Shown in pieces: positions 35,108-41,825 of a stretch of 41,825 bases of DNA (its first letter is position 1; each line of letters starts with the position of its first letter). The notes below the pieces were generated by a model. The model was not told the origin of the DNA, made no database searches, and worked only from the letters and a program-made list of their open reading frames with translations. The DNA is from an uncultured Prevotellaceae bacterium (GTDB lineage Bacteria; Bacteroidota; Bacteroidia; Bacteroidales; Bacteroidaceae), in the NCBI GenBank assembly GCA_900318885.1, contig ONMN01000015.1, positions 1-41,825 on the forward strand, in the 5' to 3' direction. Made by a program: the position numbers and the translations under genes.

Positions 35108-35932
35108 ATGGGACAGATAACGGAGAAAACCATTGACATTGATCAGATACTAAAAAACAAAATGGGGTCCAAGGCAAAATGGATTCCAGGTTTCTTAGTA
35201 TCGTGGCTCAAACGTATTGCCCATCAGGATCAGGTGAATGCATTCCTTTGGGAGTCACGCGATAAGGTGGGGACTCCGTGGCTCGAAGCCTGCGTAGAAT
35301 ATCTGCAGATGACTCTTAAGATAGAAGGAACAGAAAACCTACCGGCCAAAGATGACGGACGGCTATATACCTTCGTGTCAAACCATCCTCTGGGGGGCGC
35401 TGATGGTGTAGCACTCGGAGCCATCATCGGAAAGCATTATGATTCCCGGTTCCGCTATCTGGTCAACGACCTCCTGATGTACCTGCCCGGACTGGCACCA
35501 CTCTGTATCCCCATCAACAAAACCGGTCACCAAAGTCGTAACTTCCCGGCTATGGTCAAGGCGGGATTCGAAAGCGACAACCACATGCTGATGTACCCGG
35601 CAGGCATCTGCTCACGCCGCAAGAACAAGGTCATCAGAGATATCCCTTGGTCGAAGACGTTTATATCAAAGAGCGTGGAATACCAGCGCGACGTCGTACC
35701 CATCCATTTCAGCGGCCAGAACTCCAATTTCTTCTACCGTTTGGCAAATTTCTCCGACCGTTTCCTACCCTTCAACCTCGCCATGCTTTTCCTCGTTGAC
35801 GAGATGTACAAAAACGTCGGCAAGACATTCGAGGTGAGAATTGGAAAACCTATCCCCTGGCAGACCTTCGACAAAAGCAAAAGTCCATCGGAATGGGCAC
35901 AATATGTGCAAGATCTGGTCTATAATCTCTAG
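35108..35932 (+). CDS. glsA: PlsC-family O-acyltransferase, probable glycine-lipid GlsA
   Basis: 274 residues. The lysophospholipid-acyltransferase core has VSNHPLGGADG as the His/Asp active-site motif (His followed by Asp after five residues, a spacing seen in this subfamily) and LMYPAGICSRRK as the phosphate-binding motif that corresponds to PEGTRS. With the next gene it forms a pair like Bacteroides GlsA/GlsB, where GlsB N-acylates glycine and GlsA adds a second acyl chain on the 3-hydroxyl, giving glycine lipids. The pairing is strong, but the substrate (glycine or ornithine) is inferred from lineage. Its TAG stop is inside a TCTAGANNN repeat. Confidence 0.78.
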   Translation: MGQITEKTIDIDQILKNKMGSKAKWIPGFLVSWLKRIAHQDQVNAFLWESRDKVGTPWLEACVEYLQMTLKIEGTENLPAKDDGRLYTFVSNHPLGGADGVALGAIIGKHYDSRFRYLVNDLLMYLPGLAPLCIPINKTGHQSRNFPAMVKAGFESDNHMLMYPAGICSRRKNKVIRDIPWSKTFISKSVEYQRDVVPIHFSGQNSNFFYRLANFSDRFLPFNLAMLFLVDEMYKNVGKTFEVRIGKPIPWQTFDKSKSPSEWAQYVQDLVYNL

Positions 35933-35954
35933 GATATCTAGATTATCTAGAACA
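35928..35954. repeat. TCTAGANNN 9-bp tandem repeat between the glsA- and glsB-like genes
   Basis: Units TCTAGGATA (35928), TCTAGATTA (35937) and TCTAGAACA (35946), then a decayed TCTCGTTAA. The upstream stop TAG (35930-35932) is part of the first unit. Confidence 0.85.
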
Positions 35955-35984
35955 TCTCGTTAACAACTATAATAACTTCAGACA

Positions 35985-36977
35985 ATGGAACAACCTATCA
36001 TCTCTCCCATCAGCAAGGAAGTCCTCAAGAGTGAGTTGACGCCCGACAAGCAGTTGCGAATGACCAACAAGAGCAACAACGAAATCTACATCATTACGGC
36101 GCATAATGCTCCGAATGTGATGCAGGAGATTGGTCGTCTGCGCGAAATCGTATTCCGCGAGGCTGGCGGTGGAACGGGCAAAGAGGTCGATATCGACGAG
36201 TTCGATATCTGCGACAACTGCTACAAACAACTCATCGTCTGGAATCCGGAGGAGGAGGAGATTATAGGAGGTTACCGCTACCTGTTAGGTTCCGATTGGG
36301 AGTACGACGAGAAGGGACAACCCATCCTTGCTACCAGTCATATGTTCCATTTCTCTGAGAAATTCTTGAAGGAATATGCCCCTTGGACGGTAGAGCTGGG
36401 ACGCTCCTTCGTCTCACTACCCTACCAGTCATCCAAGATGGGTGCGAAGAGCATGTTCGCCCTTGACAACCTGTGGGATGGTCTGGGAGCACTGACCGTC
36501 ATCCGTCCTTCCATCAAATACTATTTTGGCAAGATGACCATGTATCCCTCTTATATCCGCAAGGGACGCGACATGATACTCTTCTTCCTCAAAAAGCACT
36601 TTGACGACAAGGAACGGCTCATCATTCCGATGAAACCACTGGAAATTGAGACAAATCCGACGGAATTGGAAGCGCTCTTCTGCGGCACAAACTTCAAGGA
36701 GGATTACATGATTCTGAATCGTGAAATCCGTAAACTGGGCTATAACATCCCGCCATTGGTCAATGCCTATATGGGACTTTCACCAACGATGAAACTCTTT
36801 GGCACCGCCATCAACTATGGTTTCGGCGATGTGGAGGAAACGGGTATCCTCATTGCCATCGACGAGATTTTTGAATTCAAGCGCAAGCGCCATATCGACT
36901 CATTCATTGAGGCTCACCGCGACGAACTCGAACTGACCTCTGGCGCCAACAAGCTGATTTACAAGGACAAAGACTAA
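35985..36977 (+). CDS. glsB: GNAT-type N-acyltransferase, probable glycine-lipid GlsB
   Basis: 330 residues. A GNAT-like N-acyltransferase of the OlsB/putative-hemolysin group (COG3176). The fold signature is LREIVFREAGGGTGKEVDIDEFD, here split as LREIVFREAGGG and TGKEVDIDEFD, followed by IIGGYRYLLG and VELGRSFVSLPYQ, where acyl-ACP and the amino acid bind. It should attach a 3-hydroxy acyl chain to the amino group of glycine, giving commendamide-type molecules. The partner acyltransferase is 52 bp upstream. Ornithine is the alternative substrate. It converges on dgt with a 3-bp gap. Confidence 0.78.
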   Translation: MEQPIISPISKEVLKSELTPDKQLRMTNKSNNEIYIITAHNAPNVMQEIGRLREIVFREAGGGTGKEVDIDEFDICDNCYKQLIVWNPEEEEIIGGYRYLLGSDWEYDEKGQPILATSHMFHFSEKFLKEYAPWTVELGRSFVSLPYQSSKMGAKSMFALDNLWDGLGALTVIRPSIKYYFGKMTMYPSYIRKGRDMILFFLKKHFDDKERLIIPMKPLEIETNPTELEALFCGTNFKEDYMILNREIRKLGYNIPPLVNAYMGLSPTMKLFGTAINYGFGDVEETGILIAIDEIFEFKRKRHIDSFIEAHRDELELTSGANKLIYKDKD

Positions 36978-36980
36978 TTG

Positions 36981-38324
36981 TCAGATAATCGGCAACGAAA
37001 TACCGTTAATCTTCTGATAGACATCCAAGGCATAGACATCCGTCATGCCTGAGATATAGTCGATGATAGCCATCAGGCGCGTTTCCAAATCATCGGCATT
37101 GATGTCATACTGCGACGAAACACGCCCTATCAACTGCTGTGAATAATAACGTTCCGGATTCATCACCGCCTCGGTCATCTTGTCCATCAGCGTAGCCATA
37201 ATCTGGTAACCCGACAACTCCACATCCAGTACAGGACGGCTCTTATAGATTTTCTGCACGGAGAGCTTGGCACACCGTTTATAGGCCTCACACTGTTTAG
37301 GACTGATATGGTCTATCAGACTGCCCTCAAAAGTGCCATTCAGTATCTCCTCCTCATGGTCCACAAAGGTCTTGACGCACTCATTCTCCAGCTTACCAAT
37401 GACACAAGCACGCAGATAGACCACCATCTCGTTCTCATCGGTTAACTGCTCGTCAACAATACGTTGCTTGATACGTTCTTGCGTCTCTTCATCAAAGAAA
37501 TCAAGGAACAACTTCGACACCGTTTCATACGACAGGATCTTCAATTTATGGGCATCCTCCAAGTCCATAATCTCATAGCAGATATCATCAGCTGCCTCCA
37601 CCAAGTACACCAACGGATGACGCACATAACGGAGGGGTTCACCGGGCTTCGACGTACAAAAAATACCCATTTCATCGGCTAATCGCTGATAAATCTCTTT
37701 CTCGCTATCGAAGAATCCGAACTTCCCCTTCTTGCTGGGGGCCATCGAGGAATAGGGATACTTCACGATACTGGCAATGGTGGAATAGGTCATCACAAAA
37801 CCGCCCGGACGGCGCCCCCTGAACTGATGCGTCAACAGGCGGAAAGCATTGGCATTACCTTCAAAATGAGTGATGTCCGACCAGAATGCCGGCGATACCT
37901 TCTCTTTCAAAAACCGTCCTGCACCTTCCGTAAAGAATGTCTGGATGGCTTTCTCACCGGAATGACCGAAAGGGGGATTACCCAAGTCGTGTGCCAGACA
38001 AGCGGTGGCCACAATCTGTCCAATCTCCTCAAACAGGGTGCCACGCAATTCCGGATGACGGTCTTTCGTCAACAACCGGGTGACATCATTACCCAATGAC
38101 ATACCCACACTGGCCACCTCTAATGAGTGTGTCAGTCGGTTATGCACAAACACACTGCCCGGCAACGGGAATACCTGAGTCTTGTTCTGCAGGCGTCGGA
38201 ACGGGGCCGAGAAAATCAACCTGTCATAATCACGCTTAAACTCCGTACGGTCGTCGTGCCGTTCCACATGGCGGTGCTCCTGCCCCAACCGCTTGTTAGA
38301 TATCAATTGTTTCCAGTCCATCAT
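36981..38324 (-). CDS. dgt: dGTP triphosphohydrolase (HD superfamily)
   Basis: 447 residues. It hydrolyses dGTP, and perhaps other dNTPs, to the nucleoside plus triphosphate and so controls dNTP pools. The HD metal ligands are seen in RLTHSLEVASVG (first His) and ATACLAHDLGNPPFGHSGE (His-Asp, then His). The N-terminal DRLIFSAPFRRLQNKTQV and the DDICYEIMDLEDAH helix are typical of the family. It is the last gene of a set NSS transporter - HhH protein - dgt, separated from the HhH gene by 41 bp of 9-bp repeats. Confidence 0.93.
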   Translation of the reverse strand: MMDWKQLISNKRLGQEHRHVERHDDRTEFKRDYDRLIFSAPFRRLQNKTQVFPLPGSVFVHNRLTHSLEVASVGMSLGNDVTRLLTKDRHPELRGTLFEEIGQIVATACLAHDLGNPPFGHSGEKAIQTFFTEGAGRFLKEKVSPAFWSDITHFEGNANAFRLLTHQFRGRRPGGFVMTYSTIASIVKYPYSSMAPSKKGKFGFFDSEKEIYQRLADEMGIFCTSKPGEPLRYVRHPLVYLVEAADDICYEIMDLEDAHKLKILSYETVSKLFLDFFDEETQERIKQRIVDEQLTDENEMVVYLRACVIGKLENECVKTFVDHEEEILNGTFEGSLIDHISPKQCEAYKRCAKLSVQKIYKSRPVLDVELSGYQIMATLMDKMTEAVMNPERYYSQQLIGRVSSQYDINADDLETRLMAIIDYISGMTDVYALDVYQKINGISLPII

Positions 38325-38333
38325 ATCATTTAT

Positions 38334-38372
38334 AACTTCTTTAACTCCTCTAACTTCTTAACTCCTTAAAAC
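38334..38372. repeat. 9-bp tandem repeat between the HhH gene and dgt
   Basis: Units AACTTCTTT (38334), AACTCCTCT (38343), AACTTCTTA (38352) and ACTCCTTAA (38361) continue into AACTCC (38370). The HhH gene's stop (38368-38366) is inside the fourth unit. The motif is the same type as at ftsQ-ftsA. Confidence 0.8.
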
Positions 38373-39271
38373 TCCACATACGGCTCCAACCGGCGAATAG
38401 CCTCCGGTGGGAAGTCCTTCGATAGGCGCAAATCATCCAAACTGGTAATCTTCCCATGCAACCGACGATAGTCCAGAATGGTCTTGGCCTGATAATAATT
38501 TATATATGGATGCTTGCGTAACTGTTGTAAGCCCAACTTATTGACATTCAGCTTCTTAGGCGAAGCACCCTGAATCACAAAATATTTCTTCGACTCCTGT
38601 GGAAAACCCTCTATCTCGTCCAATTGGTCGACACTGACATAACCTCCCAACCATTGTCCGTGACGTACTATCTCCTTGGCATAATAGGTGCCAATACCTG
38701 GCACCGTCCGCAACTGCGTGGTATCAGCAGTATTCAGCACAACATGCTCGTTTTCCTTAATCTTAACGGGATACCGCAAACTAGAATCTCTAGACTCTCT
38801 AGTATCTCTAGATTCTCTAGCACCCCCTACCAGCATCGCCGCCGGCTGATAATCGCTGGAAATCCGGATATACGGTTCCAACTCCCGATACTGCTTGACA
38901 GTCAGTCCATAGAGCTTTGCAAAATCTTCTTTCTGCCGGTAGATGCCCCCTTTCGCTCGGTATTTATAAATGTTCCTTACTTGCCACGGCTGCAGTCCCA
39001 GTCGCAGCAACTGCGTACTATCTGCCGTATTCGGGTCAAACGGAAACCGCTCCACCGCACGGCCCTCCACCGCATAATAGCTGTTACTAGAATCTTTAGT
39101 CTCTCTAGAATTTCTAGAAAATCTAGATTCTCTAGAATAACTAGAATCTATAGTTTCTTCATCTCCTTGCGTCGACGTCGGCGGGTTCTCCCCGCCAATC
39201 CATATCCCCACCAGCGCCAATACCCCGACACATACCGCGGCAATCGCTACCCTTCGGTCATTCCGGTTCAT
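38366..39271 (-). CDS. Membrane-anchored helix-hairpin-helix (ComEA-like) protein
   Basis: 301 residues from the Met at 39271. It overlaps the transporter stop as ATGA; the longer frame from 39319 is rejected. One N-terminal membrane helix (about 8-26) is followed by three helix-hairpin-helix modules: about 79-136, 178-223 (TVPGIGTYYAKEIV) and 241-296. ComEA-type proteins bind DNA outside the membrane during uptake; whether this one does is not shown. The linkers before and after the first module are unusual: 40-62 (SYSRESRFSRNSRETKDSS) and 151-164 (ARESRDTRESRDSS) are Ser/Arg-rich, encoded by TCTAGANNN repeats also found in intergenic spacers. Confidence 0.85.
   Translation of the reverse strand: MNRNDRRVAIAAVCVGVLALVGIWIGGENPPTSTQGDEETIDSSYSRESRFSRNSRETKDSSNSYYAVEGRAVERFPFDPNTADSTQLLRLGLQPWQVRNIYKYRAKGGIYRQKEDFAKLYGLTVKQYRELEPYIRISSDYQPAAMLVGGARESRDTRESRDSSLRYPVKIKENEHVVLNTADTTQLRTVPGIGTYYAKEIVRHGQWLGGYVSVDQLDEIEGFPQESKKYFVIQGASPKKLNVNKLGLQQLRKHPYINYYQAKTILDYRRLHGKITSLDDLRLSKDFPPEAIRRLEPYVEF
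38781..38825. repeat. In-frame TCTAGANNN repeat, second linker of the HhH protein
   Basis: Five 9-bp units starting CTAG at 38781, 38790, 38799, 38808 and 38817 encode the ARESRDTRESRDSS linker. The motif matches the repeats at 26743, 35928 and 39086. Confidence 0.85.
39086..39157. repeat. In-frame TCTAGANNN repeat, first linker of the HhH protein
   Basis: Eight contiguous 9-bp units from 39086, four of them exact TCTAGA at 39104, 39113, 39122 and 39131, the others one or two bases different. They encode Ser-Arg-x triplets on the minus strand in frame with the gene. Confidence 0.88.
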
Positions 39272-40644
39272 ATCAGACCAAATTGGTGCAGGAAAATAAA
39301 CAGTATCGCCAACGGACAAACGTACTTCACCAAGAATAAATACAGGTGGAAGAATCGTCCGCGCAGCGTTCCCCAGTTGGTAAATTCGTCGCGCACCAAC
39401 TTATGAGGCACGAACCATCCGATAAAGATACATGTCAGGAATCCGACGACAGGTAGGAATATCTGTCCCGTCACGAAGTCAAAGATGTCAAACAGCGTCT
39501 TCTCCCATACCGTCATAAAATCTACCGCACCCAGCGAGAGCGAACAAAGACAACCAATGATTATCGTCGTAACGGTCACGATGAGCGCCGCCTTCTTACG
39601 GGTAATGACGAGCTCCTCATGAAGGAAAGCCGTCGACACCTCATGCAGCGATATCAGCGACGTCAGTGCTGCCAGCGTCAACAGTGCAAAAAACACCAGC
39701 GAGATAACGTAGCCCAGTACGGGAATGCCCGCAAAGGCCTGCTGGAACACGTTCGGCAGGGTGATAAACACCAACGAGGCACCCGAGTCCGGACTCACGC
39801 CCACGGCAAAGGCCGCAGGGAATATCATCAGTCCTGCCAGAATGGCCACGATACAGTCTATCACTGCTATCTGCGTGGCAGAACCCGTCAGGTTGGTCTC
39901 TTTCGAGAAATAGCTGGCATACGTGCAAAGACACCCCATGGCAATACTCAGCGAATAGAACGCCTGTCCCAAGGCACTCAGGAAGACGTCGCTATTGATT
40001 TTCGTAAAGTCGGGCTTAAACAGGAAGTCGATACCCTTCTCGGCACCCGGCAACATACACGACGCCACCACGATGACCAATAATAATATAAATAAGGTGG
40101 GCATCATCACCTTCGAGGCACGTTCGATACCGTCGCGCACACCCTTTTCGATGATCAGATACGTCAGTCCCAACATGATGACCGTCCACAGTACGGGTTT
40201 CACGGGGTCGGTACTCAACGACGCAAAATACTGCTTGAAATACTCCGGCGACCCCGACATATGTCCTACCAGCGACGCCCAGATATACTGTCCGCACCAG
40301 CCCGCCACCACAGCATAGTAGCCCGTAATAAGGAATCCCGTCAGCACACCCATATAGCCGATGAGCGACCACGGTCCGCCTCCGGCCAATTTCCGGTAAG
40401 CCCCCGCTGTATTGGCCCGTCCGTGACGACCCACGATAAACTCACTGACCATACAGGGAATACCCAACAGCAGCACACAAATTACATAGATGATGATAAA
40501 CACCGCACCACCGTTCTCGCCGGTCATATAAGGGAACCGCCACACGTTACCCAGTCCCACGGCAGAACCTGCCGTAGCCAAGATAACACCTAAATGGCTC
40601 CCGAAGTTAGCCCTTTTCAGCTTTGCCATCTCATGTTTCTCCAT
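39268..40644 (-). CDS. Sodium-dependent transporter (NSS, LeuT-like)
   Basis: 458 residues from the Met at 40644 (MEKHEMAKLKRANFG); Met at 40629 is an equally plausible start with GGAG upstream. A frame open to 40872 would cross the divergent promoter and is rejected. The first helix segment GVILATAGSAVGLGNVWRFP is the NSS signature with the unwound Na+/substrate site, followed by NGGAVFIIIYVICVLLLGIP. About 11-12 membrane helices follow. It probably imports an amino acid or related amine with Na+; the substrate is unknown. It ends in an ATGA overlap with the HhH gene, so the two are translationally coupled. Confidence 0.9.
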   Translation of the reverse strand: MEKHEMAKLKRANFGSHLGVILATAGSAVGLGNVWRFPYMTGENGGAVFIIIYVICVLLLGIPCMVSEFIVGRHGRANTAGAYRKLAGGGPWSLIGYMGVLTGFLITGYYAVVAGWCGQYIWASLVGHMSGSPEYFKQYFASLSTDPVKPVLWTVIMLGLTYLIIEKGVRDGIERASKVMMPTLFILLLVIVVASCMLPGAEKGIDFLFKPDFTKINSDVFLSALGQAFYSLSIAMGCLCTYASYFSKETNLTGSATQIAVIDCIVAILAGLMIFPAAFAVGVSPDSGASLVFITLPNVFQQAFAGIPVLGYVISLVFFALLTLAALTSLISLHEVSTAFLHEELVITRKKAALIVTVTTIIIGCLCSLSLGAVDFMTVWEKTLFDIFDFVTGQIFLPVVGFLTCIFIGWFVPHKLVRDEFTNWGTLRGRFFHLYLFLVKYVCPLAILFIFLHQFGLI

Positions 40645-40650
40645 ATTCGC

Positions 40651-40684
40651 TTGCAAAAGTACGAAATATTTTGTACTTTTGCAA
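40651..40684. promoter_or_regulatory. Palindromic divergent promoter
   Basis: TTGCAAAAGTAC (40651-40662) and GTACTTTTGCAA (40673-40684) are perfect 12-bp inverted repeats around a 10-bp AT-rich centre. Each arm supplies the -7 element TACTTTTG for one direction (plus: 40674-40681; minus: 40661-40654), and its outer TTG is placed 20 bp from the opposite -7 element, where -33 is expected. Both genes would start from one shared site. Confidence 0.75.
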
Positions 40685-40702
40685 CCAAAACAGCAAATAA
40701 AT

Positions 40703-41104
40703 ATGCAGAAACTGATTCCTTCATTAAAAAGATATCCACTTTCTTGGTGCTGCATCGCACTCATCTGGATACTGTCGCTCACTCCCATCTTCCCGGAGAC
40801 ACCGTTCGACGACGTGGCATTCATCGACAAATGGACACACCTCGTCATGTATGGAGGCACCTGCTCCGTCATCTGGTTCGAATACCTCCGCCACCACAGT
40901 CGCCTCGACTACGAGAAGCTGTTCTTCTACGCCTTCCTGCTGCCCATCCTCATGAGCGGACTCCTCGAACTCCTGCAAGAGTATTGCACCGGCGGTCACC
41001 GCAATGGCGACTGGCTCGACTTCGCCGCCAATTCCCTCGGTGTCCTCCTCGGCAACCTTCTCGGTTGGCTGTTACACCATTTTTTTCACTTTTCTGTCTC
41101 ATAA
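40703..41104 (+). CDS. VanZ-like membrane protein
   Basis: 133 residues from the Met at 40703 (MQKLIPSLKRYPL). The frame is open from 40679, but that lies in the -7 element. Four predicted membrane helices with the VanZ-type pattern: WILSLTPIFPETPF near the first helix, DKWTHLVMYGGT (conserved Asp-Lys-x-x-His), LELLQEYCTGGHRNGDWLD with GRxxDxxD-like acidic residues, and LGVLLGNLLGWLL. VanZ relatives occur in glycopeptide resistance and in wall or surface polymer metabolism, but most are of unknown function. It is transcribed from the shared palindromic promoter. Confidence 0.8.
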   Translation: MQKLIPSLKRYPLSWCCIALIWILSLTPIFPETPFDDVAFIDKWTHLVMYGGTCSVIWFEYLRHHSRLDYEKLFFYAFLLPILMSGLLELLQEYCTGGHRNGDWLDFAANSLGVLLGNLLGWLLHHFFHFSVS

Positions 41105-41176
41105 TAAACATATTACAAATATTGTTTGTTACTTTGCAGCCAAAAATATAATGAATAAGGTTTATAAATCACTATA

Positions 41177-41825
41177 ATGAAGCAAAAAACAATTACATTG
41201 TTGGCCCTTCTACTGATAACAGTTCAGTACATGTGGGCATGGGACGGCAGCGGAACGCAGACCGATCCCTACAAGATTCAGAACAGTGCCGACTGGCGAG
41301 AATTTGCCCGTCAGGTGTCAGACGATTTCACCTTCCAAGGCATTTTCTTTAAGATGACAGACGACATCGATGCCGAGGGCGTCAGTGCCGGTTCTAGCAC
41401 GTTTGCCTTCAGAGGAACCTTCGACGGAGGCGGTCACACGCTGACCTACAACCGGGGTGAGAACAATGCGCAGGGCGTACAGGCTGTTGACGACTACTGC
41501 GCCCCATTCGTTTTGCTCAATGGCGCTACAATCCGCCACCTTAGGGTGACGGGTACCATCTACAGCAAACACATGCATGCTGCCGGTATTGCCTCTTTGA
41601 TAACCGGTGCTAACCCAACTACCATCGATGGGTAACCAGCAGCAGCGGCATGGTGGCCTTCACCAGCAGGCAAGGCATCACTTTTGAGCACTGCATCTTC
41701 GATCCGAAGTCAACAACGTCAGTAGGAGGAACACCTGCCACCTATGTCCGCATGGCACCAGGTGTGGTGAGTTCGTTCAAGGAATGCTACTTCACTCAGA
41801 CCATGGGCACGTCACAAGGCGTAGC
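41177..41825 (+). pseudogene. Exported GLUG-like surface protein, frameshifted and cut by the window end
   Basis: It starts with a signal peptide (MKQKTITLLALLLITVQYMWA), then WDGSGTQTDPYKIQNSADW and GTFDGGGHTLTYN, as in Bacteroidales surface or adhesin-like proteins with GLUG-type repeats. The first frame stops at TAA 41633-41635 after TTIDG (152 residues). The next frame (from 41632) is open to the window end and continues in the same style: VTSSSGMVAFTSRQGITFEHC, split as VTSSSGMVAFT and SRQGITFEHC. The expected sequence at the joint (ID, then a Cys/Trp motif, then VTSS) suggests a loss of about seven bases. The frames belong to one gene; whether it is mutation or an assembly error is open. 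Confidence 0.7.

Noticed and set aside
1-41825. tRNA, rRNA or riboswitch genes
   Set aside because: The non-coding gaps are all shorter than 300 bp, and I saw no tRNA arms, rRNA segments or recognisable riboswitch cores in them.

Overview
The window looks like a chromosomal segment of a Bacteroidales bacterium, most likely Prevotella-like. The clues are Bacteroidota-type promoters (a TTTG / TAnnTTTG pair), a division and wall (dcw) cluster without murF or ddl, TlpA-type thioredoxin proteins, anaerobic NrdD/NrdG, a GH8 xylo-oligosaccharide enzyme and a probable glycine-lipid acyltransferase pair. These are family-level inferences from reading the sequence; no database was searched.

Layout. 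1-4147 (+): the tail of a membrane protein, an intact secreted thioredoxin-like protein, and a second one whose thioredoxin domain is broken by an internal deletion and frameshift. 4149-5501 (-): GH8 exo-oligoxylanase-like enzyme. 5685-10122 (+): purB, an RluB-type pseudouridine synthase with a large repetitive Gly/Arg/Gln/Tyr tail, and asnS, ending in a strong terminator that overlaps the next promoter. 10251-11024 (+): outer-membrane barrel protein. 10956-16387 (-): LolD-like ATPase, KefB-like antiporter with stress domains, Na+/solute symporter and a DapA/NanA-family lyase. 16671-19259 (+): nrdD-nrdG. 19271-34908 (-): mraZ-rsmH-ftsL-ftsI-murE-mraY-murD-ftsW-murG-murC-ftsQ-ftsA-ftsZ, preceded by a recognisable MraZ operator. 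35108-36977 (+): acyltransferase pair resembling glsA-glsB. 36981-40644 (-): NSS transporter, membrane-anchored helix-hairpin-helix protein and dGTPase. 40703-41104 (+): VanZ-like protein. 41177-41825 (+): a frameshifted surface protein gene that runs off the window.

Working together: the dcw genes make lipid II from UDP-MurNAc-dipeptide onward (MurE, MraY, MurD, MurG, MurC) and build the divisome (FtsZ, A, Q, L, I, W), with MraZ as the likely autoregulator. The lyase and symporter overlap and probably import and split one sugar acid. NrdD/NrdG supply dNTPs without oxygen.

Most unusual points: (1) many gene junctions are built from short tandem repeats, mostly 9 bp, that contain the upstream gene's stop codon; one variant, TCTAGANNN, also occurs in frame inside the linkers of the helix-hairpin-helix protein; (2) a perfectly palindromic divergent promoter at 40651-40684; (3) a terminator hairpin whose arm contains the next promoter's -33 element; (4) two genes broken by deletions that leave the downstream frame open; (5) a 33-bp tandem duplication carrying a palindrome that extends LolD and overlaps the stop of the convergent gene.
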